From: Flavobacteriales bacterium
GTDB taxonomy: Bacteria; Bacteroidota; Bacteroidia; Flavobacteriales_F; PHOS-HE28
Assembly: GCA_016713875.1 (NCBI GenBank)
Contig: JADJOI010000003.1
Location: forward strand, 806,001 to 870,000
Reading direction: 5' to 3'
Length of the DNA stretch: 64,000 nt
Shown in pieces: positions 42,480 through 51,186 of the stretch. Under the pieces are notes generated by a model. The model was given only the letters and a program-made list of their open reading frames with translations. It searched no databases and was not told where the DNA came from. The translations under genes were made by a program, and so were the position numbers. Each line of letters opens with the position of its first letter. Positions within the stretch are counted from its first letter, which is position 1.

Positions 42480-42515
42480 CCACGCTTGTTAATCAGGCGG
42501 TTGATATAAGCGTGG
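42480..42515. other. stem-loop in spacer 1 of the palindrome array
   Basis: CCACGCTT (42480-42487) pairs with AAGCGTGG (42508-42515), and the inner ATCA/TGAT can extend the fold. It lies between palindrome copies 1 and 2. Whether it is a small RNA, a terminator or chance is unknown. Confidence 0.4.
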
Positions 42516-42558
42516 GGATGGGGGCGCATGGCTCAATGCCGATATCCCGGACAGGAAG

Positions 42559-42576
42559 TATGTATGGCCATACATA
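42559..42576. repeat. palindromic repeat, copy 2
   Basis: The same 16-base core at 42560-42575, extended by one base each side to TATGTATGGCCATACATA. It is centred 153 bases from copy 1. Confidence 0.9.
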
Positions 42577-42703
42577 TTTCCATGAGGTTTTCTGAAACCA
42601 AGGCTTCGAAGGTCAGTGCGTGTGTGGTCAGTGAATGGGCGAAGGGACAGAGGATCAGTGCTGGCTTCGGAGCCGGTCGTCCATGTTCTGATGCGTTCTG
42701 AAC

Positions 42704-42723
42704 GTATGTATGGCCATACATAC
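42704..42723. repeat. palindromic repeat, copy 3
   Basis: The core at 42706-42721 is here extended to a perfect 20-base palindrome (GTATGTATGGCCATACATAC). It is centred 146 bases from copy 2. Confidence 0.9.
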
Positions 42724-42808
42724 TTCCGGATCGAGAGCTAGCGCATTACGCCTCGCGCTCGCCCGGCAGAACAACGTTGAATGCGCTGAACATCAGAGCC
42801 GTGCCACG

Positions 42809-42835
42809 GAGGGCGTTCTTTCGAACACGGCCCTC
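42809..42835. other. stem-loop in spacer 3 of the palindrome array
   Basis: GAGGGC GTTC (42809-42818) pairs with GAAC and GCCCTC (42823-42835), with a 3-base bulge and the loop TTTC. This is a strong hairpin between copies 3 and 4. It has no coding context. Confidence 0.4.
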
Positions 42836-42859
42836 GGACCGGATCTGAGCGTCGTAACG

Positions 42860-42877
42860 TATGTATGGCCATACATA
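42860..42877. repeat. palindromic repeat, copy 4
   Basis: The core at 42861-42876, extended to 18 bases, centred 155 bases from copy 3. It is 46 bases upstream of the RlmI-type start at 42923, with the TACCTTG promoter-like element between them. Confidence 0.9.
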
Positions 42878-42922
42878 TGTCGGCAGAACGCGGCTCCGAC
42901 CAGCCTCTACCTTGCGCCTCCC

Positions 42923-44095
42923 ATGCGCCATCGCACCATCATCCGCGACCCACGCGACCGGGTCCGCAACGGCCATCCGTGGATCTTTGACAACCAGGTG
43001 GTGCGTGTGGAGGGCGATCCCAAGCCTGGCGACGTGGTGCAGGTCTTCGATGACCGACGGCGACCGATCGGTCAAGGGTATTTCAACCCGGCCAGCAAGA
43101 TCCAGGTCCGGATCCTGACCGCCGACCTTGACGAGCCGATCGACGATGCCTTCTTCTTCAGAAAGGTGAAAGAGGCTTGGGCTTTCCGCCAACGGATGGT
43201 GGATACCACCTCATGCCGGTTGATCTTCGGTGAATCAGATGGTCTGCCGGCTTGTGTCGCCGACAAGTTCGGCGACACCATCGTGCTCCAGACCTTGAGC
43301 TTGGGCATGGACCGTTGGAAGCACAGCCTGGTGGAAGCGCTCCGCGAAATGACCGGTGTGACCCGGTTCTACGAGCGCAACGACGTGCCCATCCGGGAAA
43401 AGGAAGGTCTTCAGCCGATCAAGGGCTTCCTCAGCGACGCGTTCACGACGCGCTTCCCCATTGTGGAGAACGGGTTGAAGGTGCAGGTCGATGTGGCGGA
43501 AGGCCAGAAGACGGGCCACTTCCTCGACCAGCGCGTGAACCATGCCGCCATCGCTCCGGTGGTCGCAGGCGCGCACGTGCTGGATTGCTTCACCCACACG
43601 GGGGGCTTCGCGCTGCATGCCGCCCACTATGGCGCGGCGCGGGTGGAGGGCCTGGACATCAGCCCTTCGGCCATTCAGGCTGCGGCGGCCAATGCCGAGT
43701 TGAACGGATCGGCCGACCGGTGTTCGTTCCGGGAGGCCAACGTGTTCGACTTCCTCACGGAAGCAGGGCGCACCGGTCGAAAGTGGGATGTGGTCGTGCT
43801 GGATCCACCGGCCTTCGCCAAAAGCCGTGCGACGGTCGCTGGCGCCACGCGGGGTTATAAGGAGATCAACCTGCGCGCCATGAAATGCCTGCCGCGCGGC
43901 GGGTTCCTGGTCACCTGCAGTTGCAGCCAGCACATGGCGCCGGACCTGTTCCGCGCCATGATCGCCGATGCCGCAAAGGACGCCCGACGGCAGCTGCGGG
44001 AGGTCTACTACGGGACCCAGCCGCCAGACCACCCGGTGCATTGGAGCATCCCGGAGAGCCTGTACCTCAAGTGCCTGATCTTGCAGGTGCTGTAG
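42923..44095 (+). CDS. rlmI: class I SAM-dependent rRNA methyltransferase, RlmI type
   Basis: A 390-residue m5C methyltransferase acting on 23S rRNA. An N-terminal PUA domain (RDPRDRVRNGHPWIFDNQVVRV) is followed by the Rossmann domain with VLDCFTHTGGFALHAA, DISPSAIQAA and VVLDPPAFAKS, and a C-terminal GGFLVTCSCSQHM with the catalytic Cys. I chose ATG 42923 because the PUA domain starts there; an open frame back to 42710 runs through a palindrome copy. It overlaps the convergent GDSL-like gene by 29 bases at the 3' end. Confidence 0.92.
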   Translation: MRHRTIIRDPRDRVRNGHPWIFDNQVVRVEGDPKPGDVVQVFDDRRRPIGQGYFNPASKIQVRILTADLDEPIDDAFFFRKVKEAWAFRQRMVDTTSCRLIFGESDGLPACVADKFGDTIVLQTLSLGMDRWKHSLVEALREMTGVTRFYERNDVPIREKEGLQPIKGFLSDAFTTRFPIVENGLKVQVDVAEGQKTGHFLDQRVNHAAIAPVVAGAHVLDCFTHTGGFALHAAHYGAARVEGLDISPSAIQAAAANAELNGSADRCSFREANVFDFLTEAGRTGRKWDVVVLDPPAFAKSRATVAGATRGYKEINLRAMKCLPRGGFLVTCSCSQHMAPDLFRAMIADAAKDARRQLREVYYGTQPPDHPVHWSIPESLYLKCLILQVL

Positions 44096-45275
44096 CACTG
44101 CTGTCCATGGCGGTCGGCCGAAGCAGGAGCTGGACCACGGGCAGCAGGGCTTTTGCACAGACCTCTCCGCCGGCTCCGTTCAGGTGGCAGTAATCGATCA
44201 GGAGCTGGCGTCCGTTGTGCGATGGGTCGTTGAACGGAACGTTCAGGTCGACCAACGGTACGCGCCAGCGTTGCGCCATGTCGTTCAGCTCCTCGAGCAC
44301 CACTGGGTAGAGCGCCTTCACGTTCGGGTCCTGATGAAGGAACGCACGCTCCTCGGTGGCCAGTAGCGATGTATCGCGAAGTACCAGCATCGGTTGCAGG
44401 CAAAGCACGGCCTTCACCCCATCGCGCCGGAGCAAAAAGAGATTGGTCTCGATGGCCCGTAGGAATTGATCGCGGGAGATGGCCTTGTGATCGCTGACCG
44501 TGGTCGCATCGTCCACAAAGGTCGCCTGCCAGTCCACGCGTTCACCACACCGCACCGCATCGCGGATCATGCTCCAGGCCATGAATCCCCTGAATGCGGC
44601 GCTATAGCGCGAGAGCCAGTGGCCCAGGTAGGTGAACAGGCCGCCTGCGGAGGGCTCCTGTAGGCGTGCACGCCAGAACTGATAGCGGAAATCCTCCATA
44701 TAGCGGTAGTCCGGGTCGTTCACATAGTGGTCGTTCGCGCCATCGAAGAAGATGACCATGTCGGGGTCATAGGACAACAGCTCGGTGAGCAGGTACTGGG
44801 TGTGTTGGAACACCTGGTAGCCGGTGACGGCCGCATTGATCACTTCGATCCGCGTCCCCGGCATCGCTTCGTTGAGCAGTCGTTCCAAGTGGGCGTCCAC
44901 GGTCGCGGTCTGGTCCACATGAACCACCGGATAGGGTGCTGCGCTGCTGATCCCATGGGCTGCCGAGCCCCCTAGGAAGAAGATGCGGACGGTGCCAGGC
45001 GGCTTGGTCAAGGGCACATCCTCCGAGCGCCGGAACCCGTTCGCATTGATGGCCAACCGGACCCGATCGCCGTCGCGCTCCTCATAGCCGGGCACATGTT
45101 CGTACACCCGATAGGAGTTGAACCGGAACTTATTCTCGCTGGCCTTGTGCAGCACATGGCCCAGGTAGTAGCGCGCGCCCAGTTCCACGCAGGCGATGGT
45201 GAACACCAACAGGAAGAGAACGTACCCGATCCGTCCCCAGGAAGAGCGGCGCACGGGTGCTGTAGGGTTGGACAT
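44067..45275 (-). CDS. membrane-anchored SGNH/GDSL-like protein
   Basis: A 402-residue protein with an N-terminal membrane helix (IGYVLFLLVFTIACVELGARY). Its outer domain follows the SGNH fold: LGGSAAHG in block I, NAAVTGYQVFQH in block II, FFDGANDHY in block III, and a C-terminal DYCHLNGAGG that supplies the Asp/His. It is similar in layout to the protein at 11113-12009, and probably an esterase or O-acyltransferase of envelope sugars. I chose ATG 45273-45275. It overlaps the end of rlmI by 29 bases. Confidence 0.75.
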   Translation of the reverse strand: MSNPTAPVRRSSWGRIGYVLFLLVFTIACVELGARYYLGHVLHKASENKFRFNSYRVYEHVPGYEERDGDRVRLAINANGFRRSEDVPLTKPPGTVRIFFLGGSAAHGISSAAPYPVVHVDQTATVDAHLERLLNEAMPGTRIEVINAAVTGYQVFQHTQYLLTELLSYDPDMVIFFDGANDHYVNDPDYRYMEDFRYQFWRARLQEPSAGGLFTYLGHWLSRYSAAFRGFMAWSMIRDAVRCGERVDWQATFVDDATTVSDHKAISRDQFLRAIETNLFLLRRDGVKAVLCLQPMLVLRDTSLLATEERAFLHQDPNVKALYPVVLEELNDMAQRWRVPLVDLNVPFNDPSHNGRQLLIDYCHLNGAGGEVCAKALLPVVQLLLRPTAMDSSATAPARSGT

Positions 45276-45351
45276 GTGGACCGGGTTGATCGGCGAAAGT
45301 ACCCACCGCCGCCGACGGTACGGGACGATCGGATACCTTGGGTCGGTGGCC

Positions 45352-47454
45352 ATGGAGCGATCATCGTTGTTCTGGTCCGGATGGCACTGCGCGCCCATGC
45401 TGCGGTTCGCTCTGCCGTTCGCCGCCGGCCTGGGGCTCGGGTCGTTGTTCTCCCTCTCCACGACCCTTGTGGTCGTCCTGGCGACCTTGGCCCTGACGTT
45501 GGTCGCTCTGCCAGCGTTCGTTCCGTTCCCCTTCCGCCTGCGCTGGCTGCCCTATGCGGCCGCGACGCCGGCTTTACTGATCACAGGTGTCTGTTGGTGG
45601 GCCCTCCGTACCGCGGACACGCGACCTCCACAGGGTGCGGAGGGCGCGCATCTGGTGGAAGTGGAGGTTGTGCATGGCGCATCGGCCCGTCATGTTCGGT
45701 GCGACGCAAGGTTGCTGAGGTCCTGGTCCGCGGATGGCACGGCCGCAACGAGCTCGTTGACCCTGTTGACACTCGCCAAGGACTCCCTGGCTCCCCTCGT
45801 CCGGCCCGGCGATGTGCTCATGGTCCATGCTGGCCTGAGCCCACCGACGCGTACGCCCGACCCTGGGGGATTCGATGTACGTGCCTGGGTCGGTCCGCGC
45901 GGGATCCATGACCAAGGCTTCGTGGAGGCCGGTCAATGGCGCCACCTCGCACATCGATGGCGATGGACGGACCTCTTCCTCCCTGCCCAGGAACGCGTGT
46001 GGCGATGGCTCGACCGCAGTGGACTTCCCGATCGGGAACGTGCCGTGGTGCTCGCCCTGCTGTTGGGGATCCGCAACGAATTGGACGCCGCGCAGAAGGA
46101 TGCGTTCGCCCGAAGTGGCACCATGCACGTGCTTGCTGTGAGCGGAATGCATGTGGCGTTGATCTACTGGGTGCTCATGGCCCTGCTCAAGCCGCTGGGT
46201 GGAGGGGGCGTTGCGCGTTGGTCACGCGCTGTCATCGCGTTGCTGGTGCTGTGGGGCTATGCCGGTATCACCGGTGCGACGCCCTCCGTGTTGCGTGCCA
46301 CGGTGATGTGCTCGCTGTTCGTCATCGCCGGCCTCTCGGAGCGCCGCTCCGCCACACTGAACACCCTTGCGGGGTCGGCCTTGCTGCTTCTTGTCTGGGA
46401 CCCGCGGATGCTCTTCCAGCTCAGCTTCCAACTGTCCTTCCTGGCCGTCCTTGGCATCGTGCTCTGCTATGATCCCATCCGCCGCTTGTGGTCTCCGGGT
46501 AACGTGGTGCTGCGATATTGTTGGTCGCTCATCGCGGTCTCCCTCGCTGCTCAGTTGTTCACCACGCCCGTCTCCCTCGCCGTATTCAAGGCTTTCCCGG
46601 TCTGGTTCCTGCCGGCCAACATCATCATCGTCACGTTGGTCAACATCGGGGTCATTGGTGGTCTGTTGCTCCTGCTTACGCTGCCGATACCTGTCCTCGG
46701 TCCGTTCATCGCCGACGCCTTGGGCGGGTTGGTGCTGCTGTTGGGCAGAGTGGGCCGGTTCTTCGCGGATGCACCGTTCGCTTATCCCGATGTGCGTGTC
46801 ACCGATGTCCAAGGGGCGTTGATCATGGCCATTGTCCTGGCCATCTGCCTCGATCGCCTGGGCGGTCAACGGCTTGGGCGCTGGGTGGCGCTCGCCATTC
46901 TGCCGGTGCTGGCGATAAGCATCTCAACCCAGGTCCTGCACACCTCTTCGGCGCGGGAGCTCGTGATCTTCGAGGAACGGGCCGGTCTGGTGATGGCTCT
47001 TCGCGAAGGCCCGCATGCCGTGGTGCTGGAGAGCGTTCCGGGGCTGGCGAACGCACGACAACGGATCGAGCGGTTCACCCGGTCAAGCGGTGCCAACGTA
47101 TTGGACACGCTCTCGGTCATCGATCTCCACGCCGCGCAGCCGGTCCGGGCCGGTTTCTCCGCGGGTGGTAAGTGCGCTTGGTTCGGTGCGGGGATGAGCG
47201 TACTGGTGGTGGATGCCACCCCCTTGGCGAGCGGTGGACCCGCGTTCGATGTCCTGGTCTTCATCGCGGAGCAGGAACAGGCGGCCGACGCTGCGCTCGC
47301 TCGACTTCGCTCCGGAGGCCAGGTGGTCCTGTCCGGCTCCATGGATGGGCTGCAGCGCTGGCGTCTTCGGAAGCGCTGCACCGAGCTCGGGTTGGCCTGC
47401 CACGACGTACGGCGTGACGGGGCCTTTGTCCGCGTAGCGTCGGGGCCAGCCTAG
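45352..47454 (+). CDS. ComEC/Rec2-family DNA-uptake channel
   Basis: A 700-residue membrane protein that would carry single-stranded DNA into the cytoplasm. An N-terminal DUF4131-like part (residues ~40-200) is followed by the Competence domain with the signature HVLAVSGMHVALIYW (about residue 265) and about ten helices. The last ~170 residues resemble the metallo-beta-lactamase-like tail but lack the HxHxDH motif. Start ATG 45352, 76 bases from the divergent GDSL-like start. It suggests natural competence; no com pilus gene is near. Confidence 0.88.
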   Translation: MERSSLFWSGWHCAPMLRFALPFAAGLGLGSLFSLSTTLVVVLATLALTLVALPAFVPFPFRLRWLPYAAATPALLITGVCWWALRTADTRPPQGAEGAHLVEVEVVHGASARHVRCDARLLRSWSADGTAATSSLTLLTLAKDSLAPLVRPGDVLMVHAGLSPPTRTPDPGGFDVRAWVGPRGIHDQGFVEAGQWRHLAHRWRWTDLFLPAQERVWRWLDRSGLPDRERAVVLALLLGIRNELDAAQKDAFARSGTMHVLAVSGMHVALIYWVLMALLKPLGGGGVARWSRAVIALLVLWGYAGITGATPSVLRATVMCSLFVIAGLSERRSATLNTLAGSALLLLVWDPRMLFQLSFQLSFLAVLGIVLCYDPIRRLWSPGNVVLRYCWSLIAVSLAAQLFTTPVSLAVFKAFPVWFLPANIIIVTLVNIGVIGGLLLLLTLPIPVLGPFIADALGGLVLLLGRVGRFFADAPFAYPDVRVTDVQGALIMAIVLAICLDRLGGQRLGRWVALAILPVLAISISTQVLHTSSARELVIFEERAGLVMALREGPHAVVLESVPGLANARQRIERFTRSSGANVLDTLSVIDLHAAQPVRAGFSAGGKCAWFGAGMSVLVVDATPLASGGPAFDVLVFIAEQEQAADAALARLRSGGQVVLSGSMDGLQRWRLRKRCTELGLACHDVRRDGAFVRVASGPA

Positions 47455-47540
47455 CTCCAAGAGGGACCGGGCCCGGCCACGGCGCCGTGGAACCTACTGG
47501 GCCACAGCCGCGTTCAACGGTCCGCTCAACGGACCGACCC

Positions 47541-49397
47541 ATGCGCTCTCTGCACCTCGTCTTCTTGTTCGCCACCACCGGCCTTCATGCCCAAGTGATC
47601 AACGGCTACGCGGAGATCACCGCCATCGCCGGGAGTACGCTCACGGTGGGCGCGACCAATGAGGCGGCTGCCCTGTTCCAAGCCGGGAAGGACATCGTCA
47701 TCATGCAGGTGCAGGACAACGTCATCGGAACGAACACGGGCAACAATGCAGCCTTCGGCAACTTGTCCGCCATCCAGCAGGCCGGCCGGTTCGAGGTGCG
47801 TCGCATCGCCTCGGTGACGCGGGTGGCCGGTACCCTCACTAGCATCACCTTGGTGACGGCGCCGGGGATCACGTTCAACATCGGCACCAACGCGCGGGTG
47901 CAGGCCATCACGCACGAGCTGCTGGGCGCCGGAGGCAACTACACGACGACGGGCAACATCAGCGCCCTGGCCTGGAACGGCACCCTGGGCGGGGTGGTCG
48001 CGTTCCGCGTCGGTGGCACGCTGACCCTACAGCACAGCATCACGGCCGATGCTTCGGGGTTCCGCGGAGGTGCGCGGGACCGGTTCAGCTACTCGTTGCC
48101 GTGCAACACCACCGACTTCCGGTGGAGCAGCACGGCGGCCGGCACGGAGTATTTCGCCGAGAAAGGCGAGGGCATCTATCGCCTCACGAACAACAACTGG
48201 CGCGACGGCAGGGGCAAGATCATCAACGGTGGTGGTGGAGCGAACCAGGTGAACGGCGGCGGCGGGGGAGGAGGCAACTACACGGCCGGAGGCAGCGCGG
48301 TCCTGGGCTGGAGCTGTACGGCGGATGCTGGCGGGATCGGGGGCATCGCCCTCAGCGGTCACATCAGCGGGACGCGCGTCTTCATGGGCGGCGGCGGTGG
48401 TGGTGGCGAAGGCAATGATGACGCATCCACCAACGGCGCGAACGGAGGGGGTATCATCCTCATCGAGGCCGGCGGCATCACCACCACCGGTACCTGCTCG
48501 TTGGTGATCTCGGCCAACGGGGCCACGGCAGCCACTTCAGGCAACGACGGCGCCGGCGGGGGTGGTGCCGGAGGCACCATCCTCATCGATGCGGCCACCT
48601 GGTCCGTGGCGGCCGGGTGTCCGCTCACCATCCGCGCGAACGGTGGCAATGGCGGTTCGGTGAACTCCAGCACCCATGGCGGCGGCGGCGGTGGTGGCCA
48701 GGGCGCGGTGATCTTCAGCGGTCCGCAACCCACCACCAACATCACGACCAACACGGTCAATGGTCAGGGGGGCTGCAACGAGACCCCCTGCAGCACCTAC
48801 GCCAACAGTGGCGCCGGCTCCAACAACACCGGGATCCTCACCGGGCTGTCCACACCAATGCCGGTCGAGCTGCTCAGTTTCCAAGCCATCCCCGTGAACG
48901 CACAGGTGCGGCTGAGGTGGGCCACGGCCACTGAGCTGAACAACGCATACTTCACCGTGGAACGCTCACCGGATGGACTTCTCTGGGCACCGGTCCTCAT
49001 GGTGCCTGGAGCTGGTGACTCACAAAGCGAACAGCAATACGTCGCATTGGACGACCGGCCGCTGCCGCGCCTGTCATACTACAGGCTCCGCCAGACCGAT
49101 CACGACGGCACCTCCACCACATCCGATGCAGTGGCCGTGCAGTTCGATGCCGCGAACGCCGGTGTGCACGTCTTCCCCAATCCGGCCAGCGACAGGGTGG
49201 TGGTGGTGCATGGGCCCCTGGCCCCGGCGGTGAAGGTGGAGTTGGTGGACGAACTGGGCCGGTCGATCCAGGTGCCCCTGAGCCTGGGCGATGGGGTCAG
49301 CGAGATGGATGTGTCGGCCTTGCCTGTCGGGGTCTACACGGTGATCGTCGCCACCACCGATCGACGCGAGGCGCAACGGGTCGTGGTGCGTCGCTGA
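47541..49397 (+). CDS. glycine-rich secreted protein with T9SS sorting domain
   Basis: A 618-residue exported protein. The signal peptide MRSLHLVFLFATTGLHA starts at ATG 47541. The middle (about residues 140-420) is rich in Gly, Asn and Ala, with runs such as NGGGGANQVNGGGGGGGNYT and SSTHGGGGGGGQGA, like parallel beta-helix or adhesive proteins. A beta domain with FQAIPVNAQVRLRWATATEL then a type A sorting domain (VFPNPASDRVVVV...VYTVIVATTDRR) follow. A surface or matrix role is likely. Confidence 0.85.
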   Translation: MRSLHLVFLFATTGLHAQVINGYAEITAIAGSTLTVGATNEAAALFQAGKDIVIMQVQDNVIGTNTGNNAAFGNLSAIQQAGRFEVRRIASVTRVAGTLTSITLVTAPGITFNIGTNARVQAITHELLGAGGNYTTTGNISALAWNGTLGGVVAFRVGGTLTLQHSITADASGFRGGARDRFSYSLPCNTTDFRWSSTAAGTEYFAEKGEGIYRLTNNNWRDGRGKIINGGGGANQVNGGGGGGGNYTAGGSAVLGWSCTADAGGIGGIALSGHISGTRVFMGGGGGGGEGNDDASTNGANGGGIILIEAGGITTTGTCSLVISANGATAATSGNDGAGGGGAGGTILIDAATWSVAAGCPLTIRANGGNGGSVNSSTHGGGGGGGQGAVIFSGPQPTTNITTNTVNGQGGCNETPCSTYANSGAGSNNTGILTGLSTPMPVELLSFQAIPVNAQVRLRWATATELNNAYFTVERSPDGLLWAPVLMVPGAGDSQSEQQYVALDDRPLPRLSYYRLRQTDHDGTSTTSDAVAVQFDAANAGVHVFPNPASDRVVVVHGPLAPAVKVELVDELGRSIQVPLSLGDGVSEMDVSALPVGVYTVIVATTDRREAQRVVVRR

Positions 49398-49418
49398 TGC
49401 GCGACGCTTACGCTCTCG

Positions 49419-49426
49419 CATCTTTG
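49419..49426 (+). promoter_or_regulatory. CAnnTTTG-type -7 element of the Rieske gene
   Basis: CATCTTTG, one base off TAnnTTTG, ends 5 bases before the ATG at 49432. Confidence 0.4.
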
Positions 49427-49431
49427 CCCGC

Positions 49432-49794
49432 ATGTGGGTGGAGCGGATCCGATGGGCGCAGGTGGAGGATCCCCGGGCCCGTGCGCTCGCGCTGGACGCC
49501 CATCTGCGACTGACGGTCGATGGTCACGTGCTCCGGTTGGTGCGCACGGAGGCCGGGCTCTTCGCGTTGGAGGACCGCTGCCCGCATCAGGGTCGCAGCT
49601 TCGAGGGTGGATGGTGTGAGGAAGGCCGCCTGGTGTGCCCTTGGCACCGGTTCGCCTTCGACCCGGCCACGGGAAGGGCCCGGCATGGAAGCACCGTGAA
49701 CGTGGGTACGCATCCGGTGGAACAGCGCCAGGACGGCTTGTATATCGGTTTCCCCTACACCACGTTCAGGCTGTTCGGCCTCGATCTGTGGTGA
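49432..49794 (+). CDS. Rieske [2Fe-2S] ferredoxin-like protein
   Basis: A 120-residue single-domain Rieske protein. The cluster ligands are C50/H52 (DRCPHQG) and C69/H72 (LVCPWHRF). It resembles the NirD or dioxygenase-ferredoxin type that transfers electrons. No oxygenase or reductase is nearby. Start ATG 49432. It is convergent with the DUF1304 gene, one base apart. Confidence 0.88.
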   Translation: MWVERIRWAQVEDPRARALALDAHLRLTVDGHVLRLVRTEAGLFALEDRCPHQGRSFEGGWCEEGRLVCPWHRFAFDPATGRARHGSTVNVGTHPVEQRQDGLYIGFPYTTFRLFGLDLW

Positions 49795-50157
49795 TCAGGC
49801 GAGAAGAACGGCGGCGAGGGCCAGCAGTGCCGGAAGGCCCTGGACGAAGAAGATGGTGCGCTGTGCGCTGACAGCGCCGTAGATGCCGGCGACGGCCACA
49901 CAGCCCAGGAAGAAGCAGGCTACGTTCCTCGCCCAGGCCGGATCGTCGATCAGCAGGCTCCAGAAGAGGCCCGCCGCCAGGAAACCGTTGTACAGCCCCT
50001 GGTTCGCGGCCAGCGCACGGGTCCGCGGGAAGAGGTCCGCTGGCATCGATCGGAACACCTTGGGCGCACGCGTGGTCCACGCGAACATCTCCAGCCACAG
50101 GATGTACAGGTGTTCGACGGCCACAAAGGCGATCAGCAGCTGGGCGACGAGGTGCAT
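49795..50157 (-). CDS. DUF1304 membrane protein
   Basis: A 120-residue protein with four predicted helices and family residues (LLIAFVAVEHLYILWLEMFAW, LAANQGLYNGFLAAGLFW). It is a member of the widespread DUF1304 family of unknown function. It lies 11 bases downstream of the MBL-fold gene, on the same strand. Confidence 0.88.
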   Translation of the reverse strand: MHLVAQLLIAFVAVEHLYILWLEMFAWTTRAPKVFRSMPADLFPRTRALAANQGLYNGFLAAGLFWSLLIDDPAWARNVACFFLGCVAVAGIYGAVSAQRTIFFVQGLPALLALAAVLLA

Positions 50158-50168
50158 GGGTTCTCGGG

Positions 50169-51032
50169 TCAGACCGCGCTCAAGGGCAGCGCCTCCTTCA
50201 GCTTCACGCCTTTCTCCGTGCGCTCAAGCGTGGCGCATTCATTCATGTGGTCGTGCTCCAGGAACAGCACGAAGTCCCCGTCGGCCGCACGCTCCAGGAA
50301 GGCGCCCTTCTCCTGCATCGTGAGCAGCGGGCGCGTGTCGTAGGCCATCACCCACGGAAGAGGGATGTGGTGCACGCTGGGCAACAGGTCGGCCATGTAG
50401 CACACTGTGCGGCCCTTGTAGCGGATGTGCGGGATCATCATGGCGTCGGTGTGGCCGTTCACCACCAGCACGTCGAAACCGGGGAAGAGGTCCTGCACGA
50501 TGCTGTTCGCGGTCGGGTCCGTGCGCCCGATGTCCACGAACTCCAGCTGGCCGCTCTCCTGGATGGGCAGGATGTTCTCCTTCAGGAAGCTGGCCTTCTC
50601 GCGGGCGTTGGGCTTGGTGGCCCAGTCCCAATGGTGCTTGTTGCTCCAGTAGGTCGCGTTCTTGAAGGCGGGTGCGAAGCCTTCGCCCCGGCGCACGATG
50701 CTGCCGCCGCAATGGTCGAAGTGAAGGTGCGTGAGGAACACGTCGGTGATGTCGTCCTTCGAGAGCCCCAGCTTCTTCAGCGATCCATCGAGCGTGGCCT
50801 CGCCGTGCAGGTCGTAGTGCCCGAAGAACTTGGCGTCCTGCTTGTCGCCGATGCCGTTGTCGATCAGGATCCGGCGGTCGCCATCGGTCACCAGCAGGCA
50901 GCGCATGGCCCAGGTGCAGAGGTTCTTCTCGTCGGGCGGATGGGCCTTGCTCCAGAGGGTCTTGGGCACCACGCCGAACATGGCGCCGCCGTCGAGCTTG
51001 AAGAAACCGGTGTCGATGACGTGGAGTTCCAT
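50169..51032 (-). CDS. MBL-fold metallohydrolase
   Basis: A 287-residue zinc hydrolase. The metal motif LTHLHFDHCGG (HxHxDH) and an N-terminal LIDNGIGDKQDAKF resemble the lactonase-like branch (AHL lactonase type). VVNGHTDAMMIPHIRY supplies the next histidine, and FLEHDHMNE the last one. The substrate is not known. ATG 51030-51032. DUF1304 follows closely in the same direction. Confidence 0.88.
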   Translation of the reverse strand: MELHVIDTGFFKLDGGAMFGVVPKTLWSKAHPPDEKNLCTWAMRCLLVTDGDRRILIDNGIGDKQDAKFFGHYDLHGEATLDGSLKKLGLSKDDITDVFLTHLHFDHCGGSIVRRGEGFAPAFKNATYWSNKHHWDWATKPNAREKASFLKENILPIQESGQLEFVDIGRTDPTANSIVQDLFPGFDVLVVNGHTDAMMIPHIRYKGRTVCYMADLLPSVHHIPLPWVMAYDTRPLLTMQEKGAFLERAADGDFVLFLEHDHMNECATLERTEKGVKLKEALPLSAV

Positions 51033-51186
51033 CTTGGTGCGCCGAAGCTACGCCGCCGGCCAGCGGCGGTCGGTGCGCCGCTGCCCACACCCCCGTTGAA
51101 GCATTCCATGGGCACATGGGCGCAACATCGGTCGAGCACGTGCACCTTCGCGCCATCGCCTTCGCTTCAGCTTCGGCGAGCCAAGC

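Larger units (their letters stand above)
42322..42922. other. 600-base gene-free region between divergent genes
   Basis: No convincing coding frame lies here; the short frames crossing it simply translate the palindromes (MYGHTY or MAIH). It holds four palindrome copies at about 150-base spacing and at least two stem-loops. It is by far the longest intergenic region of the window and by eye less GC-rich. No DnaA box or tRNA is recognised. Confidence 0.8.

Noticed and set aside
42407..42877. The palindrome array as a CRISPR
   Set aside because: The repeat core is only 16-20 bases and the spacers 130-139 bases. No Cas gene is near.
42322..42922. The gene-free region as a replication origin
   Set aside because: No DnaA boxes, AT-rich unwinding stretch or origin-type genes (dnaA, dnaN) were seen nearby.
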